DNA of 64,000 bases from Coriobacteriaceae bacterium (lineage in GTDB: Bacteria; Actinomycetota; Coriobacteriia; Coriobacteriales; Coriobacteriaceae). Shown one piece after another: positions 8,433 to 18,406 of this stretch. Position 1 is the first letter of the stretch. The number at the start of each line of letters is the position of its first letter. The position numbers and the translations under genes were made by a program. The notes under the pieces are model-generated. The model saw only the letters and a list, made by a program, of their open reading frames with translations. It did no database searches and was not told where the DNA came from. The stretch lies in assembly GCA_025993015.1 (NCBI GenBank), contig DAJPFV010000001.1, forward strand, positions 1 to 64,000, read 5' to 3'.

Positions 8433-9081
8433 GGGCGTCCTCCTGAAACGTCGTGGCATCGTTGTTGTCGGCATCTGCGCCGGCGCTGTCGCCCCCACCG
8501 TCGTCATCGCCGACCCAACGAAGCAGGTCGACCGAGGTAATGCCGTAGCGCTTCTTACGTACGGTCTCAAAGCCTACCGGATGCGCGCCCGCATCGGCGG
8601 CGGCATGCTCAAACAGGGCAAAAGCGCCAGGTGCAAGCAGACCCTGCTGAGCCAGGTTCTGCAGCAGTTCCTCGACCGGCTCGGCACCAAAAGCATAGGG
8701 CGGGTCAAGCAGGACCAGATCAAAGGGGGCGCCCGGTACACGACCGCGCGAGGCACTCGCCAGCATGTCGCCCGTGACCACGCGCCAACGCGCACGGTCA
8801 CGGCAGAGCGACTCGATATTCTTGGTAATGAGCCGCGCGGCGTTGCGATCGATCTCAAACGTCGTGAGCAAGCGAGCCCCACGAGAGAGCATCTCTAACC
8901 CTAAGGCACCGGAGCCGCCAAAGGCGTCCAGCACACGGACCTCGTCCAGATCGAAGTCGAATGCCGACATGACCATAGATGCGCACGCCTCGCGTACGCG
9001 ATCAGTCGTGGGGCGGGTGACATCGCGACCACGGGGCTCCTCGATCTTACGACCGCGCCATTCGCCGCCGATGATTCTCAT
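8425..9081 (-). CDS. rsmD: 16S rRNA (guanine966-N2)-methyltransferase RsmD
   Basis: 218 residues. It starts MRIIGGEWRGRKI and carries the class I SAM motif VLDAFGGSGALGLEMLSRGA and the catalytic DPPY in LVLLDPPYAFG. The C-terminal tail after residue 190 is acidic and low complexity (GDDDGGGDSAGADADNN) and is not part of the fold. It overlaps recG by 4 bases upstream and coaD by 8 bases downstream. Confidence 0.94.
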   Translation of the reverse strand: MRIIGGEWRGRKIEEPRGRDVTRPTTDRVREACASMVMSAFDFDLDEVRVLDAFGGSGALGLEMLSRGARLLTTFEIDRNAARLITKNIESLCRDRARWRVVTGDMLASASRGRVPGAPFDLVLLDPPYAFGAEPVEELLQNLAQQGLLAPGAFALFEHAAADAGAHPVGFETVRKKRYGITSVDLLRWVGDDDGGGDSAGADADNNDATTFQEDAHE

Positions 9082-11255
9082 CCTCCGCTGACCTCCTTAA
9101 AAATGTGTCGATATCGCATGGCGACCGCATCGCGCAGGGGGCGCGTCGCCACGGAGTCAAGGGTGCAAGCATACCGCAAGAGCTCGACCGCGTCCAAATG
9201 GGCCCACTCGATCAGTTCCTCGTCGGCATCCAGGTCGACAAAGCGCAGGGTCACACCACCATGCTGGCGATAACCCAGGATCTCGCCTTCATGGCGCAGG
9301 CGCAGGTCCATCTGGGCGAGCGTAAAGCCATCCGAGGTTTTTTCGAGCGATTGCAGACGATCTTGCGCCGCCGATGCGCCGCCGTTGCCCTTGGAGTGCG
9401 TCATGACCAGGCACGTGCCCGACACGCCGCCACGGCCCACGCGGCCGCGCAGCTGGTGCAGGGCAGCCAAACCAAAGCGCTCGCCGTTCTCGATGACCAT
9501 GACGGTGGCGTTGGGCACGTCAACGCCCACCTCGACCACCGTAGTCGAGACGAGCACGTCAATCTCGCCACGCTTGAAGGCATCGATAACCTGGTCCTTC
9601 TCCCCCGCTGGCATGCGGCCGTGGAGGCGCTCGATAGTGAGACCCGGCAGCGCCAGACGCAGGCGGTCGAGCTCGGTCGCCGTATCATGCAGCGGCACGG
9701 GGACCGTCACGCGGCCCTCCTCGTCGCGGGCGATACCGGGCACGTCCTCCAACTCATCGGCCGAGTCACTCGGCTCCACGAGCGGGCAAATCACGTAGGC
9801 CTGCTGACCTTTTTCATGCGCTTCGCTGATGGCGCCATAGGCGAGGTCGCGGCTCGACTCGGTGAGCACGCGTGTCGACACGCCAGCGCCAGGGACGGGC
9901 CGATGGCGGATGATGCTCGTATCCAGATCGCCATAGACCGAAAGCGCCAGCGTACGCGGGATGGGCGTTGCCGTCATAACGAGCAGATCGGCACCGGGGC
10001 CCTTCGCGCGTAGGGCGTTGCGCTGGCCAACGCCAAAGCGGTGCTGCTCGTCGATGACAACAAGCGACAGATGCTTGAACGCAACGTTATCCGAAAGCAC
10101 CGCATGGGTGCCAAAGAGCACGTCAAGCTCGCCCGATTCCAGCTGGGCATGGATGCGCTCGCGCTCTGCGGCCGGCGTGGCGCCCGTCAGAAGCGCCCAG
10201 GACATGCCGGCCTGCGAGAGCAGAGGGCCGGTCTTATCGGCATATTGGCGCGCCAGCACGCCCGTGGGCGCCATAACGCAGGCCTGCGTGCCGCTATCGG
10301 CAGCCACAGCCAGCGCGCAGGCGGCAACGGCGGTCTTACCGGTACCGACATCGCCCAGCAGCAGACGGTTCATCACGCGCCCGCCATCGCACATGTCATG
10401 CAGGATGTCTTGGAATGCGGCCTCCTGCTCGTCGCTCAGCGAAAACGGAAGGGCCTGTTTAAGCGCGCCCAGATGCTCGCCCGCAGTGTGGGCATAGGGC
10501 ACCACATCGACCAGGCCGCCGTCGTTGCGCAGACGCAGCGCCAGCTGCAGGTAGAGGCACTCCTCGTAGGCAAGACGCCGGCGTGCGATGTCGCGCTCAG
10601 CCATGCTCGAGGGAAAGTGGATCGAACGCAACGCGCGGGCATTGCTCATGAGCTTCCGCTTTGCGCGCAGCGGCGCGGGAATCGGATCGAACGGATTGCC
10701 GACGACCTCGAGCGCGCCGCTTACGATGCGGCGCATCCACGCCTGGCTCACGCCATCGCTCACGTAATGGACCGGCAGAATGGTGCCTGCGGCGCGCCCG
10801 TCCTCGAGCTTTTCAAAGTGGGGCGAGGCCATCTGCTTAAAGCCGTAGGCAAACTCGACCTTGCCCATCACGGCCAGGCGGTCGCCCTGCTTAAGCTGCT
10901 GGGCAATCCAGGGCTGGCGGAAAAAGGCGACCTGCAACACGCCCGTCTCGTCCACCAGCGATACCTCGGTCACCTGCATGCGCGGACGCGGCTGCTTTTG
11001 GACGATGCGGTCGACCGTGGCGATGATGGTGCACACGGTACCGATGGGCGCCATCTCGATGGACCACGAACGGGTAAAGTCGAGGTATCGATGAGGGATA
11101 TGGAGAAGGAGGTCCCCCACCGTCCGAATTCCCAGACGGCGAAGGGCCTCCTCACGTTTACCCGAAACATATTTGAGTCGCGCGATATCCTCGTCGAGCG
11201 CATTGCTCTGGGCAAAGCGCTCCGAGACGCGCGGCACGGAGCACAGCTCGGACAT
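9078..11255 (-). CDS. recG: ATP-dependent DNA helicase RecG
   Basis: 725-residue branch-migration helicase for stalled replication forks. An N-terminal wedge/OB region covers about 45-170 (DLLLHIPHRYLDF). The helicase core has Walker A GDVGTGKT (301-308), DEQHRFG (402-408), MTATPIPRTLALSVYGD, and the C-terminal lobe VSTTVVEVGVDVPNA and QLRGRVGRG. The length is slightly above the usual 690. It overlaps rsmD by 4 bases and follows the FakA-like gene after 10 bases. Confidence 0.96.
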   Translation of the reverse strand: MSELCSVPRVSERFAQSNALDEDIARLKYVSGKREEALRRLGIRTVGDLLLHIPHRYLDFTRSWSIEMAPIGTVCTIIATVDRIVQKQPRPRMQVTEVSLVDETGVLQVAFFRQPWIAQQLKQGDRLAVMGKVEFAYGFKQMASPHFEKLEDGRAAGTILPVHYVSDGVSQAWMRRIVSGALEVVGNPFDPIPAPLRAKRKLMSNARALRSIHFPSSMAERDIARRRLAYEECLYLQLALRLRNDGGLVDVVPYAHTAGEHLGALKQALPFSLSDEQEAAFQDILHDMCDGGRVMNRLLLGDVGTGKTAVAACALAVAADSGTQACVMAPTGVLARQYADKTGPLLSQAGMSWALLTGATPAAERERIHAQLESGELDVLFGTHAVLSDNVAFKHLSLVVIDEQHRFGVGQRNALRAKGPGADLLVMTATPIPRTLALSVYGDLDTSIIRHRPVPGAGVSTRVLTESSRDLAYGAISEAHEKGQQAYVICPLVEPSDSADELEDVPGIARDEEGRVTVPVPLHDTATELDRLRLALPGLTIERLHGRMPAGEKDQVIDAFKRGEIDVLVSTTVVEVGVDVPNATVMVIENGERFGLAALHQLRGRVGRGGVSGTCLVMTHSKGNGGASAAQDRLQSLEKTSDGFTLAQMDLRLRHEGEILGYRQHGGVTLRFVDLDADEELIEWAHLDAVELLRYACTLDSVATRPLRDAVAMRYRHIFKEVSGG

Positions 11256-11265
11256 GGGCAGTTGC

Positions 11266-12927
11266 CTACTCGATCGAGAAGATCACGGGATAGAGCGGCT
11301 GCTCGCCACGATGGGCGTCAATCTCCAGATCGGGCTGAGCCTCCTCGATAGCGTCGACGATCTCCTGGAAGGCCTCATCGGACAGCTCCTCGCCGGCCAG
11401 AATCGTCAGCGCGTCGCCCTCCTCTTCCTCCTGCATGCGGTTGATGCAGTCGAGCGTGACCTGCTTCACGTCGGAGCCGACCACGTCGATGGAGCCGGCG
11501 ATGATACCCATGACGTCACCGGAGTGAATCGGAGAACCGTCAGAGGCGCTGGAATCGCGCACGGCGCGGGTGACCTCGCCATCGCGGACCTCGCTGATGG
11601 CGTCGACCATGGCGGCGACGGCGTCCTCGAGCTCGGAATCGGGCAGGGCCGCGAACAGCGCGGAGAAGGCCTGCGGGACAGTCTTGGTGGGAACGACGGC
11701 GACCTTCTTGTCGGTGCAGGCAGAGGCGGCGGCCTCGGCAGCCATGCGGATGTTGCCGTTATTGGGCAGGATAATGACCGAGGTCGCGTTGACCTGGTCC
11801 ACCGCGCCCAGCAGGTCGGCGGTCGAGGGGTTCATGGTCTGGCCACCCGAGACGATCACGTCAACGCCGAGGGACTTGAGGATGTCGGCCTCGCCCGAAC
11901 CAGCGGCAACGGCGACAAAGCCCAACGCCTTGGCGGGCTCGGCGGCCTTCTCCTGGTCCTCATGAATCTTGGCGGTACGGTCGTGGGCCTCCATCTCCAT
12001 GTTGTGAATAAAGACCTCGTAGATCTGACCGAGCTGCAGCATGTGCTCGAGCACCAGGTTGGGGGTGTTGGAGTGCACGTGGATCTTGTAGTCGGGGTAG
12101 GCACCCACGAGCAGCTCGCAGTCGCCCATGGAGCCCAGGAACTTAAGGCACTCGTCCTCGTCAAACGGGGCGTCGGCCTTAAAGAGAAACTCGTTGCAGT
12201 AGCGGAACTCCGAGCCCTCCCAGTCGTCGTTGGCCTCGATCTCAACGCGACCAAGGGCCGCGTCGCGGGCAGAGCCGGCAGAATCAAACGTGGCGGAGAA
12301 ATCCTCGACAACGGTGCTGCGGCCAAGCGCGGCGGCAACAAAGTTCTCCAGGAAGATGGCAAAGCCAAAGGCGCCGGAGTCGACCACGCCGTTCTCCTTC
12401 AGAACGGGCAGCAGGTCGGGCGTGCGAGCGACGGACTGGTAGGCCTCGACGACGATGGCGTCGAGCGCGTCCTCGGCCGAGAACTTCTTCTTTTCGCACT
12501 CGTCGGCCTTGGTCGAGACATCGCGCAGCACCGTGAGGATCGTGCCCTCGATGGGCTTGCGGACGGCCTGGAAGGCGACCTTGACGGCGCGACGGAAGGC
12601 GAAGGCGATGTTGGCGGACGTGATAGGCTCATCGGCAGAAACGAGACCCTCGGCCACACCGCGCAGGATCTGCGAGGTGATGACGCCGGAGTTGCCGCGG
12701 GCACCCATCAGGGAGCCGTGGGTGATGGCGCCGGCAATGGCCTCCATATCGGCATCGGCGGGAAGGGCGGAAAGCTCCTTGGTCACCGAGGCGAGCGTGA
12801 GCGACATGTTGGTGCCGGTGTCGCCGTCGGGTACGGGGAAGACGTTGAGCTTGTTGATCTCCTCGGCCTTGTCGGAAACGGCAGCCGCAGCGATCGGAAA
12901 ACAGGTGCGAATGGTCTTTGCAATCAT
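11266..12927 (-). CDS. DAK2-domain protein, FakA/YloV-type fatty acid kinase subunit
   Basis: 553 residues. The N-terminal Dak phosphatase/kinase-like ATP-binding domain carries NVFPVPDGDTGTNMS near residue 28 and HGSLMGARGNSGV near 90; the middle and C-terminal domains are typical of YloV/FakA. In Staphylococcus, FakA phosphorylates exogenous fatty acids bound to FakB (DegV) proteins. A FakB is not in this window, so the substrate is inferred. It is preceded by the Asp23 gene, the conserved yloU-yloV pair, and followed by recG. Confidence 0.88.
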   Translation of the reverse strand: MIAKTIRTCFPIAAAAVSDKAEEINKLNVFPVPDGDTGTNMSLTLASVTKELSALPADADMEAIAGAITHGSLMGARGNSGVITSQILRGVAEGLVSADEPITSANIAFAFRRAVKVAFQAVRKPIEGTILTVLRDVSTKADECEKKKFSAEDALDAIVVEAYQSVARTPDLLPVLKENGVVDSGAFGFAIFLENFVAAALGRSTVVEDFSATFDSAGSARDAALGRVEIEANDDWEGSEFRYCNEFLFKADAPFDEDECLKFLGSMGDCELLVGAYPDYKIHVHSNTPNLVLEHMLQLGQIYEVFIHNMEMEAHDRTAKIHEDQEKAAEPAKALGFVAVAAGSGEADILKSLGVDVIVSGGQTMNPSTADLLGAVDQVNATSVIILPNNGNIRMAAEAAASACTDKKVAVVPTKTVPQAFSALFAALPDSELEDAVAAMVDAISEVRDGEVTRAVRDSSASDGSPIHSGDVMGIIAGSIDVVGSDVKQVTLDCINRMQEEEEGDALTILAGEELSDEAFQEIVDAIEEAQPDLEIDAHRGEQPLYPVIFSIE

Positions 12928-12954
12928 GGGTATTTGAATCTCCGTTTTCGGATG

Positions 12955-13311
12955 CTAGTTCAGACGGCTCTTGAGCGCGTCGATGTGGATGCCGATCTTA
13001 AGGCTGGCGGGATCGATCTGGGCGATTTCCTGCAGGGTGAAGGCAACGGAGCTCGAAAGATTGTGGCAGACGGACTTCATGTTGACGCCGTTCTCGAGCA
13101 CGACGTGAAGATCGACCGTAAGGCCGTTCTCGTCGGCGGAGACAAGCACGCCCTTGCGGAGGCGCTGACCGGCAAGCAGGCGCACGCTCTCGGCGCCCTG
13201 GAGCTGTTCGGCCATACCGACGACGCCATAGCACGTCATCGCGGCATAACCGGCAATATCGGCAATAACGTCGTTCGAGACGCTCAGGCTGCCGTTAATG
13301 GTCTCAGACAC
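12955..13311 (-). CDS. Asp23/Gls24 family protein
   Basis: 118 residues of the alkaline-shock protein 23 family (YloU type), cytosolic and often membrane-associated, linked to envelope stress. Typical blocks are SNDVIADIAGYAAMTCYGVVGM and VDLHVVLENGVNMKSV. The start is a GTG at 13311 with AAGGAG upstream. It pairs with the downstream FakA/YloV gene (27-base gap) as in many Gram-positives. The 190 bases upstream hold no other gene. Confidence 0.88.
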   Translation of the reverse strand: MSETINGSLSVSNDVIADIAGYAAMTCYGVVGMAEQLQGAESVRLLAGQRLRKGVLVSADENGLTVDLHVVLENGVNMKSVCHNLSSSVAFTLQEIAQIDPASLKIGIHIDALKSRLN

Positions 13312-13468
13312 AAGAATCTCCTTATCTGGTGCTCACGGCACCATCTCGTGGGAGCAATCATTGCATTATTCTACAACGAGCGCGCCATGTTGAGGTGGTG
13401 GGTCACGGGATTACATCCTCGACACGAAATGTTGATACGGTAACGTTCGCGCCAGGCGATCGCGGCAT

Positions 13469-13500
13469 GAAAAAACCCGCCGCATAAGCGACGGGTTTTA
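13469..13500 (-). terminator. Intrinsic terminator after the tRNA-Asn pair
   Basis: On the minus strand CCCGTCGC, a short loop, GCGGCGGG and then TTTTTTC. It lies 6 bases beyond the CCA of the second tRNA to be transcribed. Confidence 0.85.
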
Positions 13501-13505
13501 CAACC

Positions 13506-13580
13506 TGGCTCCCCGGGTAGGACTCGAACCTACAACAGCGCGGTTAACAGCCGCGTGCTCTACCATTGAGCTACCGAGGA
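13506..13580 (-). tRNA. tRNA-Asn (GTT), copy 2 in transcription order
   Basis: A 75-base cloverleaf including an encoded CCA at 13506-13508. It has acceptor TCCTCGG against CCGGGGA, D-arm AGCTCAATGGTAGAGC, anticodon loop CTGTTAACC giving GTT for asparagine, and T-arm GTAGGTTCGAGTCCTAC. It is identical to the copy at 13615-13689 and co-transcribed with it. Confidence 0.96.
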
Positions 13581-13614
13581 ATTTAAAAGCCCAGCAGAAT
13601 GGGCTGAGAAATTC

Positions 13615-13689
13615 TGGCTCCCCGGGTAGGACTCGAACCTACAACAGCGCGGTTAACAGCCGCGTGCTCTACCATTGAGCTACCGAGGA
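13615..13689 (-). tRNA. tRNA-Asn (GTT), copy 1 in transcription order
   Basis: Same 75-base sequence as the neighbouring copy, with anticodon GTT and encoded CCA at 13615-13617. A 34-base spacer with a small hairpin (AGCCCA/TGGGCT) separates the two. Confidence 0.96.
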
Positions 13690-13719
13690 ATAGGTGCGTG
13701 CTCTCAAGCAACGAAGATT

Positions 13720-13747
13720 ATTATACGGACGAATCAGCTCAGGGCAA
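13720..13747 (-). promoter_or_regulatory. Promoter of the tRNA-Asn pair
   Basis: On the minus strand TTGCCC (13742-13747), a 16-base spacer and a perfect TATAAT (13720-13725), about 30 bases before the first tRNA. This is a housekeeping sigma-type promoter. Confidence 0.75.
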
Positions 13748-13804
13748 GAACTTTTTTGAGAATTTTTCCGACCTAGTCATTGGGGGCGTCCCCAACGACT
13801 ACAT

Positions 13805-13842
13805 GAAAGCGCCCTCAAGCGGATGTGCTTGAGGGCGCTTCT
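13805..13842 (-). terminator. Terminator after the primary sigma factor gene
   Basis: The stem GCGCCCTCAAGC/GCTTGAGGGCGC with a 6-base loop, followed by TTTC on the minus strand, starts a few bases past the rpoD stop. Confidence 0.75.
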
Positions 13843-13849
13843 TGCTTGA

Positions 13850-15196
13850 CTAGCTTTCGATATAGTCTTTGAGCTTGCTGGAGCGGCTGGGGTGGCGGAG
13901 CTTGGCAAGGGTCTTGGACTCGATCTGGCGGATACGCTCGCGCGTGACGCCAAACTCGCGGCCGACTTCCTCGAGCGTGCGGGGATGTCCGTCGACAAGG
14001 CCAAAGCGCAGCTCGATAACCTTGCGCTCACGATCGGCAAGCGAGTCGAGCACCTGGGTGAGCTGCTCCTGCAGCATGGAGAAGCTGGCGGCATCGGGCG
14101 GAACGATAGCCTGGGAGTCCTCGATGAAGTCTCCCAGCTGGGAATCCTCTTCCTCGCCGATAGGGGTCTCGAGAGACACGGGCTCCTGCGAGATCTTCTG
14201 GATCTCGCGGACGCGGTCGGCACTCATGTCCATCTCGGCACCGATCTCCTCGGGGGTCGGGTCGCGACCCAGGTCCTGGAGAAGCTGACGCTGCACGCGG
14301 ACGAGCTTGTTGATGGTCTCGACCATGTGCACGGGAATACGGATGGTACGGGCCTGGTCGGCGATAGCACGCGTGATGGCCTGACGGATCCACCACGTGG
14401 CGTACGTGGAGAACTTAAAGCCCTTCTGGTAGTCGAACTTCTCGACGGCGCGGATCAAACCGAGGTTGCCCTCCTGGATCAGGTCCAGGAACAGCATGCC
14501 GCGACCGACATAGCGCTTGGCGATGGAGACGACCAGGCGCAGGTTGGCGCTGATGAGCGCCTGCTTGGCCTCGAGACCGACGTTCTCGATACGGGTCAGG
14601 CGACGCATCTCGGCGCGGGTGAGCTCGATCTCGCCCGCATCGGCGGCCTCGAGCTTCTCGGTGGCATCGAGACCGGCCTCGATCTTCATAGCCAGATCGA
14701 CCTCTTCGGAGGCGGTCAGCAGGTCGACTTTACCGATCTCCTTAAGGTACATACGAACCGGGTCGCCGGTCAGCATCACCGTGGAGGCATCGATGCCACG
14801 CACGCGCGAACGCGAACGGGACGTGCGCACGGTGCGCTTCTTCTTGCTCTTGGAAGAACCCATCTCAGCGTCGGCCTGACGGGCCATCTTAAGCTCGTGA
14901 TCGTCGAGCGAGCCGGAATCGTGCTCGTCGTCATCGAAATCGTCGGTATCGCTATCGTTATCGTCATCGTCGACGTCTATGGGGGCGTCGTCGTTTCCGC
15001 TCGCGGAGATAATCTGGATGCCGCTGTTGCGCAGCGCGGAATACACCGCGTTGAGCTGCTCGTCAGACACATCGATATCCTTCAGGGCGACCTGAATCTC
15101 GTCCTCGGTTACCGAAGTCCTGTTTGAGCCGTTGCCCATGAGCTTTGCAACGTAGGATTCCAGCCCAGTACCCGTGCTCTCACTCTTTTTTGGCAC
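13850..15196 (-). CDS. rpoD: RNA polymerase primary sigma factor (SigA/RpoD)
   Basis: 448 residues. The N-terminal part has a region 1.1-like segment, an acidic Asp/Ser linker ([18 protein letters not shown]) and a basic patch ([19 protein letters not shown]). It is followed by region 1.2 [11 protein letters not shown], region 2 [35 protein letters not shown] and [13 protein letters not shown], region 3, and region 4 [20 protein letters not shown]. The GTG at 15196 was chosen because AAGGGAG lies 6 bases before it; the ATG 15 bases further up lies inside that ribosome site. Confidence 0.95.
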   Translation of the reverse strand: MPKKSESTGTGLESYVAKLMGNGSNRTSVTEDEIQVALKDIDVSDEQLNAVYSALRNSGIQIISASGNDDAPIDVDDDDNDSDTDDFDDDEHDSGSLDDHELKMARQADAEMGSSKSKKKRTVRTSRSRSRVRGIDASTVMLTGDPVRMYLKEIGKVDLLTASEEVDLAMKIEAGLDATEKLEAADAGEIELTRAEMRRLTRIENVGLEAKQALISANLRLVVSIAKRYVGRGMLFLDLIQEGNLGLIRAVEKFDYQKGFKFSTYATWWIRQAITRAIADQARTIRIPVHMVETINKLVRVQRQLLQDLGRDPTPEEIGAEMDMSADRVREIQKISQEPVSLETPIGEEEDSQLGDFIEDSQAIVPPDAASFSMLQEQLTQVLDSLADRERKVIELRFGLVDGHPRTLEEVGREFGVTRERIRQIESKTLAKLRHPSRSSKLKDYIES

Positions 15197-15306
15197 AGAT
15201 TCTCCCTTCATAGTCCACAGGACTCAATACTTTAGCACACACATTGACGTCTATACCCAAAATTCAGACTGGATATAGGCGCGAATACGCTGGTTGACCA
15301 CAACAT

Positions 15307-17406
15307 CTAGGCCTGCTCGGCGTCCGCGGTCTCCAAACCGATCAAACGGAACGGGTCTGCCACGCCGCCGATCGACTTTTGGAGCTCGCGCTGGCGCTGA
15401 GAATCTTGCATCGCCTGCATCGTCAGCGCACGGCGTGCCTCATCGTCGAGCGACCGGTCCTGGCGAAGCTTGGCCTGTGCGGCGCGCATGCGGCGCTTGA
15501 TGGTGTAGAGCTCAAGGGTATCAAGCATAAACACGATGTTCGTCTCGGTGGGGTGCTTGCTCGTCGACGAAATGCGCCCGGCGCTGACAAGCGACGCTGC
15601 CTCGGGACACACCGCGCGCGCCGCATCCATGCAAGCCGCAGGGTCGGTGCCCGGCGGCGTCGCGAGCACGGCCCACGCGATGGACTCGTGGCGCGGATCC
15701 ACCCACTCGATCGAGCAGATGCGGTCGGCATACGTGCGGAACAGGTCGGGGTAGCTCGTGAGCATCGTCAGCAGCTCGCGCTCCCCTGCCAAGGACTTGC
15801 GCTCTAGATCGGTAAGAACCATAGGGGCCGAGGCGTCTGTCGGGGCACCGGCGGGCGCAGCGCCCATACCATCAGGCACATCGATCGGCGGAAGATCGTC
15901 GACGACCTCCACGGGCGCGGCCCCATAGGCATCAAGCGGAACGTAGTCGTACGGGTCCTCCTCGACCGGTGCGGACACCGGCGGCGTCGCACCCGCGGCC
16001 CAGGCACCGCGAGACGTCCCCTGCGAACCAGACGTCCGACCGCCCGCGATGCCCGCGCGCTCAGCTTGCGCGCGTTGACGCTCGTAGCTCTGCTCACGAC
16101 GTCGCTCCGCATCCTCACGCTTGGCGACATCGCGAAACACACGGCCCGAACTCGCGCGCACGGTCTCCAGGTCCAAACCCAGCAGATCGGCAATCTGGAT
16201 AAAGTACGTGTCGATCATATAGCTGTTGCGCAGCGGATAGATGAGCGTCAGCGCATCCTCGAGCGCTTTAGCGCGACCGCCCGGTGTGGTAATGTCGCTC
16301 GACTCCTGCAGCGAACGGTACACAAAGTCCATGAGGGGCTCGGCGGCATCGATGCGCGCCTGAAGTGCCTCGCCGCCATGTGCCGTGATGAACTCCATGG
16401 GGTCGTTGCCGTCGGGCAGCACCACGCAGCGCAAGTCCATCGAATCCTGTTCAATAAACTGAATCGCGCGGCGAGCGGCCTTTTGACCGGCGGCGTCGCC
16501 ATCGAACATATACACAATGCGCTTGGCAAAGCGGGTTAGCGTCTTTACGTGATGCTCCGTGAGCGCCGTGCCCAGCGTGGCGACGACGTTTTTGATCCCC
16601 GCCTCCCAGCAGGCGATGCAGTCGGTATAGCCCTCCACCACGATGGCGGTATCCTGCGCGACGATAAACTCCTTGGCCCAGTTAAAGCCGTAGAGGTTTC
16701 GCTTTTTATGAAACACGCTCGTCTCGGCGGTGTTGAGGTACTTAGGCTGACCATCGCCCATGATGCGCCCGCCAAAAGCGATGTTATGACCCTGCTCGTC
16801 AAAAATGGGAAACATCACACGGTCGTAAAAACGGTCGGCGAGCTGTCCGCGCCCACGGCTCACGGCCACGTTGGCGTCAATCATCTCCTGCGGGGTAAAG
16901 CCCGCTTGAGACAGATGAGAAACCAGCGCGTTGCGACCCGGCGCAAAACCCAGGCAGTAGCGTCGACAGACATCGCCACCCATACCGCGGCTGGCAAAGT
17001 ACTCGCGCGGACGGCTGTCCTTACCGCGCATAAGCATGGTGTGGTAGAACTGGGCCGTCTCGGCGCACAGGTCATAGATGCGGGCACGCTTGGTGCCGCG
17101 ATCGCGCTGCGCACCGGTATCGTGCAGTTCAATGCCCGCACGATCAGCCAAATAGCGGATCGACTCGGGAAAACTCAGGTTCTCGCGCTTCATGATATAG
17201 GTGAAGACGTCGCCGCCCTCGCCGCAGCCAAAGCAGTGCCACACCTGCGTAGCAGGGATAATGTGAAACGATGGGGTCTTTTCGCCATGAAACGGACAGC
17301 AGCCCCAAAACTCATGGCCGCGGGGCTTGAGCTCAACCGTTTCCTGCACGATGGCAACCAAGTCTGACGCCGCGCGTACCTGATCTTTTTCCTCATCGCT
17401 AATCAC
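15307..17406 (-). CDS. dnaG: DNA primase DnaG
   Basis: 699-residue replicative primase. The CHC2 zinc finger is C37-P-F-H40 with C58-x2-C61. The TOPRIM core has VVEGYTD and MFDGDAAGQKAA. A Pro/Ala-rich linker near 450-530 (GAWAAGATPPVSAPVEEDPYD) leads to the helicase-binding C-terminal domain. The start is a GTG at 17406, overlapping the ribF end by 8 bases, with GGGGGTGAG before it. It precedes rpoD, the usual dnaG-rpoD order. Confidence 0.96.
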   Translation of the reverse strand: MISDEEKDQVRAASDLVAIVQETVELKPRGHEFWGCCPFHGEKTPSFHIIPATQVWHCFGCGEGGDVFTYIMKRENLSFPESIRYLADRAGIELHDTGAQRDRGTKRARIYDLCAETAQFYHTMLMRGKDSRPREYFASRGMGGDVCRRYCLGFAPGRNALVSHLSQAGFTPQEMIDANVAVSRGRGQLADRFYDRVMFPIFDEQGHNIAFGGRIMGDGQPKYLNTAETSVFHKKRNLYGFNWAKEFIVAQDTAIVVEGYTDCIACWEAGIKNVVATLGTALTEHHVKTLTRFAKRIVYMFDGDAAGQKAARRAIQFIEQDSMDLRCVVLPDGNDPMEFITAHGGEALQARIDAAEPLMDFVYRSLQESSDITTPGGRAKALEDALTLIYPLRNSYMIDTYFIQIADLLGLDLETVRASSGRVFRDVAKREDAERRREQSYERQRAQAERAGIAGGRTSGSQGTSRGAWAAGATPPVSAPVEEDPYDYVPLDAYGAAPVEVVDDLPPIDVPDGMGAAPAGAPTDASAPMVLTDLERKSLAGERELLTMLTSYPDLFRTYADRICSIEWVDPRHESIAWAVLATPPGTDPAACMDAARAVCPEAASLVSAGRISSTSKHPTETNIVFMLDTLELYTIKRRMRAAQAKLRQDRSLDDEARRALTMQAMQDSQRQRELQKSIGGVADPFRLIGLETADAEQA

Positions 17407-18406
17407 GGATACTCACCCCCTGCTCACCCAAGTTATGACGGATATCGTCGATATTACCCTCGACGGTCGCGATCAACTCGTCCAGGGAATCGAACACGCG
17501 AGACGGACGCAGCCAGCGCGTAAACGCCAGCGACACCGAGGCGCCATACAGGTCGCCCGCATAGCCGATCAAGTTGGCCTCGAGATGCGCCGAGGCGGCA
17601 TCATCGGCATAGGTCGGCGGCAGGCCGACGTTAACGGCAGCAGGCCATACGGTATCGTCGACCAGCACCAGACCCTCATAGACGCCATCGGCAGGCACTT
17701 GGATGCCGTCGGGCACCTGGATGTTTGCCGTGGGAAAGCCCATGTCGGAGCCCTCGTGACGGCCAGCCGCCACAACGCCGCGCAGCATATAGGGACGGCC
17801 GAGAAGCTCTGCGGCCAGCTCCACATGACCCTGACCCAGCTCATGGCGGATACGCGTGGCGCAGATGGTCTGCCCGTTAACGCAGAGCAGGTCGTGACCG
17901 TAAACGTCAACCCCACGCTCAGTGCCCCAGGCGCGCATCTCGGCAACGCCCGAAGCGCCGCCGCGGCCGAGCCTAAAGTCGCTGCCTACACGAATGGAGC
18001 GAATGTCGACAACGCGCGACAACAACGCCAGAAACCCGACATGGTCGAGTGCCGCCACGGCAGGCGTAAAGGGAACGGCCACCACCGCATCGACCCTGGT
18101 TTGAGCCAGAGCGTGCAGGCGGTCGGCCGTCGTCATCAATTTTTGGGCGGGCAACGGACTCACCACGACGTCCGGATCAGGATCGAAGGTGACCACGACC
18201 GCTTTGCTGCCGTGATCATGTGCATCGCGAATAACCGCTTCGATCAGCTCTTGGTGCCCACGATGCACGCCATCAAACACGCCAATAGCGATCGACGCGG
18301 AACCCAAGAACTCGCACCCATCAAAAGCATCGGCAGAAACGATACGGGCCTCATCCAACTCACCCGCGAAAAAGATACGCGCGAGCTCGTGGGGCGCCAG
18401 CATCAT
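17399..18406 (-). CDS. ribF: Bifunctional riboflavin kinase/FMN adenylyltransferase
   Basis: 335 residues making FMN then FAD. The N-terminal FAD synthetase domain has IAIGVFDGVHRGHQELI and VVTFDPDP. The C-terminal riboflavin kinase domain has RPYMLRGVVAAGRHEGSDMGFPTANI with the family's GFPTAN core. It overlaps truB by 4 bases (ATGA) and dnaG by 8, so truB-ribF-dnaG form one translationally coupled run. Confidence 0.95.
   Translation of the reverse strand: MMLAPHELARIFFAGELDEARIVSADAFDGCEFLGSASIAIGVFDGVHRGHQELIEAVIRDAHDHGSKAVVVTFDPDPDVVVSPLPAQKLMTTADRLHALAQTRVDAVVAVPFTPAVAALDHVGFLALLSRVVDIRSIRVGSDFRLGRGGASGVAEMRAWGTERGVDVYGHDLLCVNGQTICATRIRHELGQGHVELAAELLGRPYMLRGVVAAGRHEGSDMGFPTANIQVPDGIQVPADGVYEGLVLVDDTVWPAAVNVGLPPTYADDAASAHLEANLIGYAGDLYGASVSLAFTRWLRPSRVFDSLDELIATVEGNIDDIRHNLGEQGVSIRD

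Noticed and set aside
11173..13443. 756-codon open frame on the plus strand across three genes
   Set aside because: It spans recG, the FakA-like gene and Asp23 in antisense and has no recognisable domain.
15197..15211. ATG at 15211 as the rpoD start
   Set aside because: The ATG overlaps the AAGGGAG ribosome site of the GTG at 15196 and has no site of its own.
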